The notes: a model not told the origin generated them from the letters alone. A stretch of DNA of 64,000 nucleotides from Boletus sp. NGJ (GCA_019096195.1 JAGTXK010000138.1:62001-126000); one strand, 5' to 3'; positions 32,033 to 47,000 are shown, numbered from the stretch's first letter. Made by a program: numbers and translations.

Positions 32033-34127
32033 CTAAGCATTGATGGCACCAGTGATATATGTTTGCTGGTCTTCATTGGAGAGATCCTCGAGGGTCTTTT
32101 GCTTGGTCTCGGGGATGAGTAACGTGGAGAAGATGCCCGTCAGCATAAAGAAGGCAAAGATTTCCATGCTATACGAAGACGATTGTTTAGCTGACTATCG
32201 GAACTAGACACGGATGATACTCGCATGTGCTGGATGAATTTGTTCGTGCCGCCAATGTTTATCAACTGGCCGAAACCTAGTTGCGCAACTACAGCACCGA
32301 GCTTGCCGCTTGCCGCGGAAATGCCGTGTGCCGTTGAACGGTAACGGGTGGGGAATGCCTCTCCGGGCACGACGAAAGTTGTTGTGTTAGGGCCAAAGTT
32401 CTGGAAGAAGTTGGTAAGGCAGTAGAGGAAAACGAATGCATTTGTGCCAGCTGCCGTGGCAGTAAGTTTGTTGTAAGCGAAGCCTTTGGGAAAGGATGAG
32501 TGCTCGTCGACGGAAAGTAGTACAATGACATACCCATGATGACGAAGAGAACGGTAAGAACGGAGAAACCCATGAGTTGGATGGGCTTGCGGCCCCAGAT
32601 ATCGATGAACAGGAAGGAAACCCAATATCCAGGAATAAGGCCGGCAACAGTGAGAATAAGGTTTCCAACGCTAATGTTGTACAGACTCTCGTAGACATAG
32701 AGAGCGGTACCCTTCGTGGCGGTACTGCCACCGAATTTAATGGCGGTCAAGATGACAGAGCTGTTGAGACCGAGACCATAGAAAGCGATCTAGAGACATA
32801 TTAGGTTGGATAGGCAGCATGTGTGTGCGACTGACATCGAGTGCGAACCAAGAGTAGGCCGTGCCGAGGAGAACTTTGCCGTTTTTCCACTGGGAGAAGT
32901 GAGCAACAAAGTCGGCACGGGTTGCACGAGGTGCCTTGACACGCTGGGAAAAGACGGCATCGTCATCCTCGATGTACCTGCCGGTGGTGAGGACGTTGTC
33001 GATGTCTTGTGTGGCTTGCTCGACGTTGCGCTCGACATCCATAGTGAAACGAGGGGTCTCTGGAATGGTAAGACGGAAGTAAAGGGCAATGACACCAGGA
33101 ACGCATCCAAGACCAATGAGGAGACGCCAAGTGTAGTCGACGGGAACAGCACAAGGGTAGGGGGCCGCAAGGATGGCATTCTTGTATGCAGAAACGACGA
33201 TGATTGCGACGATAGAGGAAGCTGGTGAATGATTCATTAGAGCGATTCTGTGTTTAGATGAGAAACGTACCCAATTGACCCCATCCTTGGAAGGCGAATA
33301 CGGCCGTCATGAGACGCCCACGGATACGGGTGGCGGCGAACTCGGATGAAATGATGGCGCTCAAGGGATAATCACCACCGATACCGACGCCCATCTGAGC
33401 AAAGGGTGGTGAGGGAGAGTGTATGGATTGGATGTAGTGGAAGAACTGACGATGAAGCGCCATACGATGAGGACACCGATGATGCCGACAGCGGGTGCTT
33501 GGCCGGAAAGAGCCTGACCGAAGGTGGCGATGATCATGATCATGAGTTCAATACCGTCTATACGGCTGGAGTTTAGAATGATGATAGGGGGACGATCTAG
33601 GCTGGTTTTTACTCACACATGCGCTTACGACCGAGGACATCCGCAAGCCAACCAAAGATGAGCTGACCGAACAAGTTTCCGACGGGGGTGGCAGCCTTTA
33701 CACCGGTGGACTGCCAAGTGGAGAGGGCAGCTATACGGGTCGGATAGGGGAAATGGAGAGAGCAGGATAACTGGACATACCGTTTTTACCATAGACATAA
33801 TTGAGCATCGATGCACCAATGTTGATAGCGAATATGTCATAGCTGGGAGAGGGTCACGTGATCACGTTCTTGGGATGAGAATGTACCACTCACGCGTCGG
33901 TGAAGAAACCGACCCCCGCGACTAAACAGATTTTGACATGGAACCAACTATGAGGGAGGGTGAGATGGAGCAAAGAAACAACGAAAGCGAGCATACGAGA
34001 AGGGGGCATTGTCGATCTCTGCGAGAGCAGCACGACGACGCTCGTTGAGCTCGGTGATGTTGGCCTGTGTCTGGCGTTTCTCGGGGTAGGAGCCGTGTTC
34101 GGAGAGCTGCTCGACTACGTTGGCCAT
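32033..34127 (-). CDS. Pho84-type inorganic phosphate transporter (MFS)
   Basis: Plasma-membrane proton/phosphate symporter of the phosphate:H+ symporter family. N-terminus [19 protein letters not shown]; then [36 protein letters not shown] (MFS loop 2-3), the family signature [37 protein letters not shown], and second-half blocks [33 protein letters not shown] and [12 protein letters not shown]. It ends [17 protein letters not shown] with stop at 32033. About ten short introns. A CACGTG site lies 500 bp upstream of the start codon (34627-34632), the core bound by Pho4 in yeast, which fits phosphate-starvation control but is inference. Confidence 0.9.
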
Positions 34128-34755
34128 TGTGAAGTGCCCTCGAAGCAAGGGAAGATACGGACGATGCTCACATCAGACGAAGTAGGGTTTATAAATGGGT
34201 GGGTACCAAAGGCAATCCACCTGGTGCCTTGCACGTTCGTAAACCCGCCCAATCAGCCCGTCGTGACTAAGTACCCTGTCTTCTCCGTGTCCATCACATG
34301 TCACCTTACGTTTAGATCCGCATGACTTGTCACATTCCCATACCGTACATCCTCTCTGGGTCACATCGCCTCCCAGATCTTCGTCACGGCGGCCAGCAAC
34401 GACGCATATATTCGCAGGGCGGGCGATGCTAACTTTGTGTACTGTGCCATCGCAATTGATTCACGTTATCCTCTGTGTCTACAGGAACTTTTCTAAGCGG
34501 ACAGCGCCTTCGCCACCGGTGGGGTGGCTTCGAGATGCATGCAAGGACTCGTCACTTCCTGATGGCCTCTCCCGACGTGGGGAACTAAATTGAACAATGA
34601 GCACTGCATGAAGAATTAATCATGGACACGTGTGATGGGCACGCTCCATGGTGCGAGGGAACAAGTGAGCGGATGGATTCAAGGGCGACTGCGGTGCCTT
34701 GACCTCCGCAAAGCGACTGACCAGTGTTCCAGAACGAGTAAAGGAGTGCCCAAGG
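34128..34755. other. Promoter region of the phosphate transporter
   Basis: No gene seen. Holds the CACGTG site and pyrimidine-rich segments near 34500-34560. Confidence 0.4.
34627..34632. promoter_or_regulatory. CACGTG site upstream of phosphate transporter
   Basis: Single E-box core 500 bp from the phosphate transporter start codon, in a 628-bp stretch without a gene (34128-34755). Possible Pho4-type site; a six-base match alone is weak. Confidence 0.3.
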
Positions 34756-35203
34756 TTATGGATCGGATGTCGAGCTGGGAGAGTACATCCGCTTCAAGTA
34801 CCTATATTTACGCAGGGAGTACAAGGCCAACGTTTCTGACAAAAGTTAGGGTGACCCCTGTAGGGCTCGAAACGACACACCGTTCTTGATGTATTCTCCA
34901 AGTGCGAGTGCCCTCTCTATCTCGGTATCATCTTTCAAGTTTCGGTTCTCTGTGGCGATCCGGTCAACGCTATGAGCTAGGGTGGCTGGAAGGACGGCGC
35001 GGAGACTGAGGGTTTGGAAGAAGGACTTACTTTCATAGAGCTTCCTCAGCTTTCCATGGAAGTCATAGCTAGTGGAGAATGCGATCAGCACGCCATGGCA
35101 ACGAACAGCGTCTGACTCACGAGGGCTCATAATCGCGCCCAAGACGATGGAGCTCTTTGTACAGGGCTAGCGCTCGCAACCGCTGAGAGACTCTGGTCGC
35201 CAT
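34756..35203 (-). CDS. LYR-motif protein ETFRF1/LYRM5
   Basis: Small mitochondrial LYR protein, about 90 residues from four exons. Exon 1: MATRVSQRLRALALYKELHRLGRDYEPS, where ALYKEL is the LYR-type motif; then YDFHGKLRKLYE; KNRNLKDDTEIERALALGEYIKN; and the last exon TLALYSLRKYRYLKRMY, ending at 34756. This matches human LYRM5, which binds and deflavinates electron-transfer flavoprotein. The final block LYxLRKYRxxKxxY is diagnostic and lies behind an intron, so a simple frame reading loses it. Confidence 0.88.
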
Positions 35204-35751
35204 AGAGCGCCGGAGATGTCTGCAAGGAGAGAGAGCGACAAGCCCGCAAAGTGTGGGTGCAATTCGGGCAAGTGCGCGGTCCGGCAACATAATCGCAATG
35301 TGACGGATCTGCACGTCCCTTGACTCGAGAACAGCGTTTCCAGCGTCTTCCAAGTGTCCTTTGAAGGACGTGCGATAGCATAATAATTTTGTATCTGGGG
35401 ATCACACTGAATGTCAACCGTCTGACGTTACGTGGCTGGCGTTCAAATTAATCATTTGCTGTCCTGTGAGAACAGGCTTGGGAGACAAACGTTGGTGGTC
35501 CTACCAGCTGCCAGCTATTTAAGCATCCAACCAAATGTCCAGGAATGAAGACGGTCAAAGTAACGGCTTCTTGTCACCAAATCAATGACTTTACTAGGAA
35601 GAATGTCGCTGTGCGTGGCATGCCCCATTTGGCTTACTCAGGTGCACTGCCCTGCCATAATGCTGTGCCTCTGAATCACGACACCGGCATAGAGTCGACG
35701 ATTTCATCACTCCCCTCATTCATTTTCACAAGTGACAAGCATTGACACAGA
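35204..35751. other. Divergent promoter, ETFRF1 and eIF1A
   Basis: About 550 bp between opposite start codons. Minus-strand frames upstream of ETFRF1 lack family support. No other gene seen. Confidence 0.4.
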
Positions 35752-36404
35752 ATGCCCAAGGTGTGTATCCGTCAACACTGTTCGTCGTCTGGATCTGATT
35801 GTCATTGTCTGCTCAGAACAAGGGCAAGGTCCGTTCTTGTGCTATCTGCCCTCACACGCCCTCTCGCTCACCTCGTCTCACAGGGTGGAAAAAACCGCAG
35901 ACGTGGAAAAAATGAGAACGAGGACGACAAGCGCGAACTCGTCTTTCGCGAGGATGGTCAAGAGTATGCCCAGGTCATAAAAATGCTGGGCAACGGCCGC
36001 CTGGAAGCCCAGTGCTTTGATGGTCAGAAGCGATTAGCCCACATCAGAGGGAAAATGCGAAAGAAGGCAAGCATGTGCTCTCTACTGATCTTTCCGTGAT
36101 CATTCCAACGATAAACTTTTCAGGTCTGGATCAACCAGGGAGACATTGTGCTGCTTTCGCTGCGTGAATTCCAAGACGACAAGGCAGATGTCATCGTCAA
36201 GTACACCGCTGACGAAGCCAGAAATCGCGAGTTATCTTGTCATCGTCGCCAGGATCTGTCGCTGACTCGACCCCTACAGTGAAAGCCTATGGCGAGCTTC
36301 CAGAAAGCGCGAAAATCAACGAAACAGATACATTCCCCGAAGAGGACGGCGAGTGCACATTCGAGTTCGGTGACGAAGGAGAGGTTGATATCGATGATAT
36401 TTAA
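35752..36404 (+). CDS. TIF11: Translation initiation factor eIF1A
   Basis: Binds the 40S A site and promotes scanning and start-codon choice. Exons spell MPK (35752-35760), NKGK (35817-35828), then [19 protein letters not shown], the OB-fold blocks [55 protein letters not shown], and the C-terminal tail [23 protein letters not shown]. The first two coding exons are 9 and 12 bp. The join [14 protein letters not shown] requires a GC donor (ATC|GCGAGT, intron 36227-36279); no GT donor nearby keeps the conserved text. Confidence 0.95.
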
Positions 36405-36695
36405 CCCTCTCCACATACCGAATTGGTTGTCGATGCTTCTGTAAGAAACACTTTATTTAGAATCCTTCCAGATCATTTCATCTCCCTCATAGGTCTCATT
36501 TTCTCAGCACAATGTTCCATGCAACCTTGGTTTCTTTTACTGTCTTACTGCGGATGAGCATGCATGCATAGATGTGTCATTAGCAACTTACTGCAGTGTA
36601 TATTCTTGTTTTCATTTACGTGCAGTTGTTCTCCCATTGGTTTCCTAGCTAGGATCACCATATATCTCACCCTAGAACCAGCCATTCGCAGTATA

Positions 36696-37506
36696 TCATC
36701 TCATTAAAAGCAGACTTTGCATGTCAGGTATGCATCCCTTTTCCATCGTAAGATACTCGACAATGTCCTGCGCTTTGCATTTTATGGCCGCTTTCACCAT
36801 CTCTGGAGTAACCTCAACCCTGTCCTCCAGCTTTCGCCGTTTCCCGTTGGCCTCGCCTTTCGAGGACGACGTTCCCCTGTCCATCCTTTCCACAAGCATC
36901 CTGACTAGGCCTAGGTCTTTGCGATGGATGGCGATGGTTATGGCAAGGTTGTGCTTCCAGGCTGGTGTGGCACCGTGATCCAACAAGAACCGCACGAGGG
37001 GTATAAACCCAACTTGTACAGCCTTGGTCAACGCATACCCGTCATGCGAATTGGTGTTCGGAGGGTGCAAATGAGGACAAGTGTATAGATACCGGAGGAA
37101 AGGCAGCGGGGGGTCTCGATCAGACCAGTCCGTCGACCGGCGCACGAGCGCACGAAACAGTCGCCTCGGCAGCTCTGGCGCTGATTCCGTTTCTCCGGGG
37201 ATCCTCGTTCGAAAATATACCTCGAGAACGTCTTTGGTACATATCCGATAGAGCAGCATCTTGGTGAGGACGCCGTCCTTCCGGATGCGGGATGAATCGG
37301 TGCACGCGACGAGGTATTGTGCACGGTAAGATGCAGGAGAGGACGTGAAAATTCCATAAAGAGCCTTGCATGTCTGCGGGAGCGTGTCGGATGTTGCAAA
37401 GAGTTGTATCTCGTATAGCAACTAATGTGAAGTCAGGAATTTCGAGGACGATTCATCAATATTTCAATCTCCATACCTCGACCGGTAAAGTTGTGAGGGT
37501 ATGCAT
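36696..37506 (-). CDS. F-box-like protein with ankyrin-type repeats
   Basis: A short first exon (from ATG at 37506: MHTLTTLPVE) joins to LLYEIQLFATSDTLPQTCKALY, together an F-box-like helix set. C-terminal helical pairs such as DGYALTKAVQVGFIPLVRFLL and DHGATPAWKHNLAITIAIHR look like two or three degenerate ankyrin repeats, with a basic KGEANGKRRKLED loop between. About 250 residues, stop at 36696. F-box proteins select targets for SCF ubiquitin ligases; the substrate is unknown. A TCACGTGA element lies 120 bp upstream (37627-37634). Confidence 0.7.
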
Positions 37507-37626
37507 GCAAGTCTAGGGATCGTCTAGCGACACGCAGACACGGCACATACTAGCAGGGCAGAACGTTTAAACTTTGGAGGGAAGGCGAGGATTCTAGATT
37601 TGTCTTGCCCCTGACTTAAAACTAGA

Positions 37627-37634
37627 TCACGTGA
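37627..37634. promoter_or_regulatory. TCACGTGA palindrome upstream of F-box gene
   Basis: Same 8-base element as in the divergent promoter at 3332-3339. Cbf1-type bHLH factors bind TCACGTGA in yeasts. Role here inferred from position. Confidence 0.35.
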
Positions 37635-37754
37635 CCCTTTGATAGCATACACTCTCCATTTTCCTCGCTCGCCGACTAGCAAACTTCATATACATTTAGC
37701 GGCCTCGGGCAACCCATTGTTCGCACCGACATAACCAACGTCGTCAAATGCTAC

Positions 37755-40006
37755 TTATGCTTTCTCAGATTCCTCCCTCTGTTCAAGGTGTTCTTGAAGC
37801 AATTGCTTGGCGTCAACTTCGTCCCCAAAGATGACCGCCATCTCCTCCAGGGATTTACCTATACGACAGGTCAAAACAATACGTAACCAGGAAACCTCTA
37901 GAAGAACTTGCCTTTTGTTTCTGGGAAGAATGCCGCGATGATGATAAAGTCCATTGCGTTCAGACAAACGAAGAGTAGGTAGAATTTCCAGCCAACGTTG
38001 GCCATCCCAATCGGTGACGTTTCAGCCAGCACTACGTTGAATAACCAGTTCGTGCACGTAGCAACGCCCGTGCCAATGGAGCGCATCCGGGTGGGAAATA
38101 CCTGGTGGTCCCTCGGTCAGCACAGCTATGATGCAACTCTGGAAATCAATTCGACTGACTTCTGAGGCGAGTACCCAGCTGACGGGTCCGAAGCTTAATG
38201 AGAAGGTGACGCTCATCAAGAAGATCATTCCGATAGCAGCTTTTTGAGCAGCCAGATTCTGGTTTTCACCTGGGGGGAACGTTGCTACTAAAGCAGACAA
38301 GATGCTGAACAAAGCCACGAAGGACGCGGCACCAAACATCAGGGGTTTCTTGCGGCCGATCCAATCCAGGATAAAGATAATGAAACTAGTCACGTTCGTC
38401 AGGGATGGTAACGCAAGGTTGCGTTGGTGATACACACAAGAGGTTCGCAATCGGCCCGATTGCTCCATAGATTCCTTGAACAAGAAGAGATTGGCCAAGG
38501 GTCAAGCCTAATGATTCGTACATCTGTGGCCCATAATAGTTGATGACTTGTCATGCATCAGATGTCCATAGGGAAGTGTTTAAGCTCGAGAACTCACTGT
38601 TGATGCCAGTAAATTGCGTGAAGGCCTGTACACCCACAGCCACCAGAGTTCTTCGTCGCATCGCAGGAGTAGCCCACAGATCGCCAACACTTTGACTTCG
38701 TACAAGGGCATCGGCCTTGATTTGGTCATGCATCTGCGCAAACTCGAGATCTGCCGCACTCCTGGCTTCTGGGGTATCAACGCCATGAAGTTTGTAAACA
38801 ACATCCCGAGCTTCGTCGTCTCGGTTCATTTCGAGTAGCCAACGCTGGTGGTGGGTGAGTGCTCGGGCTTGAACTTTCAAACCCACCAAACGCAGCTATA
38901 CATACTGGACTGTAGGGTAAGAACTGGATGCCTATCAAAAGCATACCCGCTGGAACCATCTATGTGCAAAGGTATGTCTTGTATGTCCAAGATCGTCGCC
39001 AAATACTTACCTGAAGACCCAACGGAAGTCTCCAAGATACGTTACCATTCAGGAAGGAACATCCATAGCCGACCTGGTCACTGTTGATCATATACGCGGA
39101 TCGGCGTGGTATACAACTTACCCAATTTGCAACAATAAAGCCTATACCGATCATCTGCTGGTTCAGACCGACCATAAAACCTCTGATCTTTGGTGGCGCA
39201 ATCTCGGTCTGGAAATCAAGTTAGCATTGATCGTTTAATACAGTGAAGCTGTCCACAGTACATTGTAGAGCGGTACTGTCATAGACAAAATGCTGATGTA
39301 CTAATCGTTCAGTGGTTATTTTATGTCTAACAGGAAGCACAGACCCAATCGCAAAGCCGGCGAAAATGCGACCGACGAGCATACACGCCATGTTCGGCGC
39401 TCCTGACTGCATAGCGCAACCGCAGACAGCCCAGACAGCCCCAAACTAAAATGAAGTCATTGAGCAAGGTGTTCAGCAATTTGCGCAGAAAAGTCTCGCC
39501 TGTATAGTCCGCTTGCGCCCCCATTTGTCATTGGTCCTGTTTTGTTGAGTATTCCGTTCGTTGCCAGTGTGGGAGATATGTCAACGTACCAAGCCGCACC
39601 CATGGCTCCAAAGAAGCATCCACCTGAAAGCACTCACATCAACGTCAACATCAGCCACGAATCATTGGTCACTTGCCACTGAATGTTGAAACCACTGCAC
39701 CGATCATAGCGTTACTCGGGTTGTGGAAGAAGGTCATGAATTGGTCAAGGGTTTTAACCGAAGATATAATGCCGCTGCACCACGTCGTCAAACATTACGC
39801 AGTCAGAGTAGAACAACAATTAACCTGTCATAACTGCAAAGAAGAAGTAGCGTTCCTTTCAGCCATCGAGCATGAAACTGTTCGACCTACCCGAATAGGA
39901 ATGCGCCTTCAAGCAATTGCAACTGAGCAAGCATAGGCAAGGAAGACGAGGTTGGCATACCTATGGCACTGAAGAGCGCTACGAAGATGTTGTAAAATAA
40001 CCCCAT
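37755..40006 (-). CDS. MFS sugar transporter
   Basis: Hexose transporter-like member of the sugar porter family, about 12 membrane segments, many short introns. Start MGLFYNIFVALFSAIGAFLFGYDSGIIS; then DQFMTFF, VVSTFSGGCFFGAMGAAW, DKWGRKRTIQ, FGAVWAVCGCAMQ, VGRIFAGFAIGS, VPLYNTEIAPPKIRGF, GYGCSFL, FLPYSPRWLLEM, QAFTQFTGINVINYYGPQMYE, DWIGRKKPLMFG, SFGPVSWVLASEVFPTRMRS and the end FFPETKGKSLEEMAVIFG, stop at 37755. PESPR-like, GRR/K and PETKG motifs are intact. The substrate sugar cannot be told. Confidence 0.88.
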
Positions 40007-40582
40007 GCACTCGAATACTTAGAATTTTATGGCACTTGAGAAGGCACCTGAACGCACAATTGATCGACTTGCTGTCCTTCTGTCCATACTTATATCTCTC
40101 GGCACTCCGAGAATCGGCGGTAAGCAGTAGCGGATCACGGGTATCGAGTGTAACACAATCATGGGGTCTCGCGCATGTTGATGAGAGGTTTCAGAGTTGT
40201 GCCAGGGAACCGCTCACTGCACCGCCCGGGCCGGTATTCATGTTTCAACAGTGAATTAGGTTTCTTCCTATCCAGATAACACCACTACGAGTCGTCTGTC
40301 GTCTCCATCGACGAATACCCGGACAAATACTGAAAATATCTGGTTCAGCGAAGATAATGCCAGGAAGATGAATAGTCTGCGCTGGATCGTGCGAAAGGTG
40401 ATCATTTCCTTCCGGCGGGGGATAGGTCAGGAACAAAGTCCCGGATATCGGACCTCAGAGAACAGACTTAACGTCACAGACTCACATGAATACTTCGTAG
40501 TGGGAAGTCAACTTAGCACAGTAGGAAGAAACTTGACGCTATCAGAACGGCCACGACATATCTTACACCTTCAATACTTTGT
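40007..40582. other. Intergenic stretch
   Basis: About 575 bp: promoter of the sugar transporter and 3' flank of the macro-domain gene. No gene supported. Confidence 0.4.
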
Positions 40583-41724
40583 TCAGTCGATGTTTACTAC
40601 CTCTGACGGTGGGAAGTAGAGGGGGATGAGCTGCCTGAGAGCGCCTTTACTCAATAACCCTTCATAATTCAAGATAAAAGCCACATACTCATAAGTAGCC
40701 CTGTCTCTGTCGCTGAAAACCACAAAGATTACACGCTTAAGCTGCGCAAGGTGAGTTGAGTTCGCGGCAATTGGTGTCCCATGGTTGACTGGCGTCACAC
40801 TACCTTCTCGCCGTCCTTTTCATCTAATATTTCCCAGACAGATTTTAGTGCGACCTCTGTAGCATCCCCGATGGGATAGCCGTAAACGCCCGTAGAGATG
40901 CAAGGGAAGGCCTGTGTTTCGTTCATTCATTACCCGAGGTGGGCGATATTCCATACTTACAACGGTCTCACATTTATTGGCGATCGCCAATTGCAAACAT
41001 GCTTTGTAGCAAGACTCGAGTAACTTTTCGCAGCTTGCAGCTTGGTCGGAGGAATAGATCGGCCCGACGGCATGGATGACATGTTTTCTGCCCACCAATT
41101 GATAATGTAAGAGGCATCCGAATGAGGAGGCACCGACGTACACAGGAAGGTTATACCCGCCAGTTATCTTTGCATCTCCAGTTTTGCAGCTATTCAACGT
41201 CCGACCTGGAACTCATCTATGAGAAGGTGCTGAAGACGTGAAGCTCGCCATCCGACCTACATTCTTCTAAGAGCCTTGGACCGGCGGCGCGATGGATGGC
41301 ACCATCAACTGCAGGATACAGGCGTCGCTAGACCGTATAGGAAGAAGATATAACAGTTTCGTACCTCCCCCTCCGCCTTCAAGGTCAAGGTCATCAGCCA
41401 GAGGTTTTTAACGCGGGGGTCATGCGAGTAGTACTGAGAATCTGGTCAAGACTCACCTTGCAGAGTTGAGTTTGCTGCGTTCACAACTGCATCTATCTCA
41501 AGTTTGGTGATGTCTCCCTTACTTCCGGTGCCCGAGGGGAAATTGATTCAGGTCCAATGCGACCGTCTGAACCGAGTTCTCACTCACTAAAGAGATACTT
41601 GGTTCAAAGTGCTGATCCGAGATGGATAGTATCGTAGGGGCTGCGGTTGGGCAGCACGAACTGGAAGGATCGCGCTTCGATAGAGTTCACCTATCGTTGG
41701 GATTTCGTTCAACAGTATCGGCAT
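40583..41724 (-). CDS. Macro-domain ADP-ribose hydrolase (MacroD/YmdB type)
   Basis: Hydrolyses O-acetyl-ADP-ribose or removes mono-ADP-ribose from proteins. From ATG at 41724: MPILLNEIPTIGELYRS, then QVSLYKGDITKLEIDAVVN and AANSTLQGGGGVDGAIHRAAG (ADP-ribose loop), TGDAKITGGYNLP, RKHVIHAVGPIY, FPCISTGVYGYPIGDATEVAL (loop 2) and VIFVVFSDRD; the end is YFPPSEVVNID, stop at 40583. The order and the GGGVDxxIHxxAG motif with its aspartate are as in MacroD enzymes. Seven or so short exons, rebuilt by frame continuity. Confidence 0.9.
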
Positions 41725-42137
41725 CACTTGACGAAACCTAGTGTTACTGGAGTTAACAGCCTGAAGGGAAATCAATAACTCTCTCCAGTTGATTAGAACT
41801 TGGGATCGAACTTGATACAGACAGCTTTTCACAGCAGTCACACCAAGGTCACACCACATATTGACTGTACTTTGCGTGTCAGTCAGGTACAGTGAGATGA
41901 ATCTATCAACATAACTACAAAAAATTGAATTAACGAATGTCATTGTGGTCATGACTAGTAGTATAATGAGCCATTCGAAGTCAAGTTCAATGACACCTGC
42001 GTGCATAAGTAGAATACGCAGATGAATTCTGAGCAAGTATACAAAGGATTGACTGCAACAGTTAGTGTATACACTTGAATGTCCTACATACAGAGGACAT
42101 GACCTTGATCGCACGGATAAGCAAACCGGAGAGCATA
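41725..42137. other. Intergenic stretch
   Basis: About 410 bp, promoter of the macro-domain gene and 3' flank of the kinase gene. No gene supported. Confidence 0.4.
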
Positions 42138-43830
<1,693 letters not shown>

Positions 43831-44070
43831 GGTTCGTGCGAGAGAAAGGAAAGATGAAGGAAGGACAGTACATGAACCAAAGTTTAAGTATTGCCCTTCT
43901 CGAGAACAAGAACGTACCAAAAGTAACACCCCTGTGTAATCTTTTGTGCCTAGTATGGCAACACCAACGCTGAAGCGCTGAAGCGGTGATTCGGTGGCAA
44001 TATTGCCACACAAAGTTATGTAGTAAACAGTCGCATGGCTTGACCCAAGACTGGTTTGCGTTGTTCTCCC

Positions 44071-47000
44071 ATGGACTTTGAGGAGCAGCTGAGCCACGCC
44101 CAACCAGCGGCACCAACGCAAGATTTCCTGGCCACCGTCAAGGTGTTTCCGTTGATACCATATTTGAAGAAAGACGTTACCGTCAGTCGTATCCTCTTCC
44201 TTCCGTTCGTGTTCTAACTTGATCTGCAGAGCTCCATAGGTTCGTGCACTCATCAAAGACACAATATTTACTCGCTGACTTTTTCATTGCAGACACCCCA
44301 TTGAGTTGGGAGTGAGTTTCTGTACCCATTGACCACACATTCTTGACAACACCTTGCTACAGGCAACTTACCGCTGCCGATGTCAATTTCGCCGTAGTGC
44401 GACCATTGGTACTTAAATATGCACGACTGCAGAACATGGCCATCGTGTACGCCTGCATGGTTGCTCGGTCCTACTTTCTGTCTCGGGCTTCAACAGAGTT
44501 GGCGCATTCAAGTGTCCTGGCTTCCCAAGCCACACTTTGCGAGATCCTGGCGCTGAAACTTCTCTGCCACTTTGCGTCTAGCAAACTACAGTTAGTCGCA
44601 GTTCTGACCACGCCTTGGAATCCGTTGGCCGGGGCACCGCTTGACGTGGTGGAAGAAGTCAAGCAGGTGCTAGGCACAGAAGAAGCCCTGGAGAGTTTGC
44701 AGAGCGCCATCGAGGTTGGTATTGATCATTTCTCTCACATTTATCTTGCGTAAGATGTGCTGATGTAGATGGCAATATCAACAAAAGCCAAGGCCTTCCT
44801 CGCGTCCACCATCGTACAAAGTGTTGTCGATGATATGTACACCGGTCGTATTATCTTTACCATTGTCGCAAATAGATCTCTTGTGGCCGACAACTACAAA
44901 CAGCGCGCTATCGCGATGTACGATGTCCGGAAAGCCCCATTTCTTGACCATTACAGGTTAGACTCCGGTTTCAGGTCCTTTTTTCGTGTTCATCCTCTGT
45001 CTAGGTTGAGAGTTCCCCGTTATTCGAACATCTTGCACTTTTTGAGCATCGTGATGCTTACATTGACTTTCGTGCTTTGCATGCGCAGTATGTCAACCTT
45101 CCGGAGCAGGGACTAGGCTAATTTCTAGTAGCGCAACATACCGAAAGTGTATCCACATGGGAATCGGTCTTCCTTGTATTTGCCACCGCATTTACGTTGC
45201 AAGAATACACGGCTTCGCGGGAATATGGCTGGCGCAGTGAGTATTACCTCTAGATCGAATCTGGGGCGTGCCTCACTTCTGTGGTGTCTGACAGTTTACA
45301 TATCTAATGTGAGCGCCCTATATTCACTATGAACATGAACTCAAGGTTGCTTGGATAACAGGTATGGAATGCGTTTGATACATCATTTGTCCTGGTTTTC
45401 TTGGCGTATGTTGGGCTCCGCATGAAAGGACTCATATATGACGAAGGTCTCACGTTTCACGATATTGCGCGCTCGGTATCTCACCATTTTGAACAGCTGA
45501 CACCTCAAAGCTAGCGTTCGATCTGTTGTCTTGCGGCGCATGTATTCTCGTCCCGCGGTGCGTTCCTGTCATTGAATCAGTCAGCATTCATACCAACAAT
45601 CATATGGTTCTTAGCCTGGCTTTCTATGCTATTGCCGATAACGTCATTGTCCTGTGAGTGCAGGCAACACTGAGTGACAATCATGCTGATCCGTTTCAGT
45701 GCTTTGCGGGCGATGATTTCTGAGTTCGTGTTCTTCATATGTATTGCCGCGACGTGCTTTTCTGGTTTGCTCTTGACCTTGTACACGCTCGGTAAGTCAC
45801 CTCACTCGAAGTGACATGTACGCACTGAAGGAATCAAGCATCGGATCGGTGGACTGTCAAAGACATTGCCTGGCTGATGGTACAGATGTGGTTCGGGAAT
45901 ACTAGTCTGAGTTTCCTGCAAGCCTCGAGCTTTCACCCCGTACTCGGTCCCATCCTCATGACCTGTTTTGCGGTGTTGGCGAATACCCTTCTGCTGACAA
46001 GTACGTAGCTCTCAGCGTTAGTACTATCATGACTGACCCTCGCCCCTTAGTCCTTATCTCTATTCTCTCCAATACCGCGGCACGGATTGATGAAGTAGGT
46101 TGCCTTCTTCTCCTCCGTATCATCCTATTCAATCGTTTCCATGAAAGAACTCCAATCAAGAGGTGCGATGAATGCATTATTCGGTAATTATGGCTTACTC
46201 TTGAGAAGCATTTATTCCAGCATACCATAACTACTATTGAAGGGTGCGCGAAGATCTTCGACTCTTTCGAAGAAACATGCTAATCTAACTCTCAGAGTGA
46301 AATCGGATGCTCTGTTCAGCTATCAGCCTCCATTCAATGTCCTTGCGTTTTTGATATTGAAACCTGCAAGCTACGTTCTATCACCACGTGCATTGCACTC
46401 TGCGAACGTTTTTCTGATCAAACTCACCGTGCGTATGTTCTGCGTCTGAAATTGTCCGCTAACACTGTTTCCATCAGTCGTTCCCCATCCTTATTATCAT
46501 TGCACTTTACGAGCGACGGTTGGCCTCTGGCCGGGAGACGAAAGAATGCAAGACAGACTCTAAATATGCCTTCTATCAAAGCCTCCCTCGCCACCTGAAG
46601 AGCATGCCACTTGTTGAATATCTGGTGGGATCAAAGTCGACTGATCTGTACGATGTTATCTTCGATGTTGAGGAATCTCGGGATTTCAACTTGTTCTACG
46701 ATTCTGAGAATGAGGACGGGGAAGTTACCTCGCTGGCCGCCGTCTCAATCGTCCCAGCAAGTCCTGCATCTCGATCGCCATCTTATGGACGTACCGCTCT
46801 GTTAGACAGCCAGCAAACTCCACGCTCGGCCCGAAAACGGAAAATCAGCACTTTAGCACCTTTACAGGAAGTCTCTAGTAATGCAAAAGTTTTATCTTTG
46901 GACACCACCACTCCACTTTCAAAGTTGTTTTCCCATTCAAGGCCAGTTACTGCTATAGACCACGAAAGTGGGGGTAACCTACAACGAATGCAAACCTTGC

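Noticed and set aside
41587-42114. Minus-strand 175-codon frame with membrane-like text
   Set aside because: Only its last 45 codons (from MPILLNEI) are the first exon of the macro-domain gene; the upstream part is promoter read in frame.
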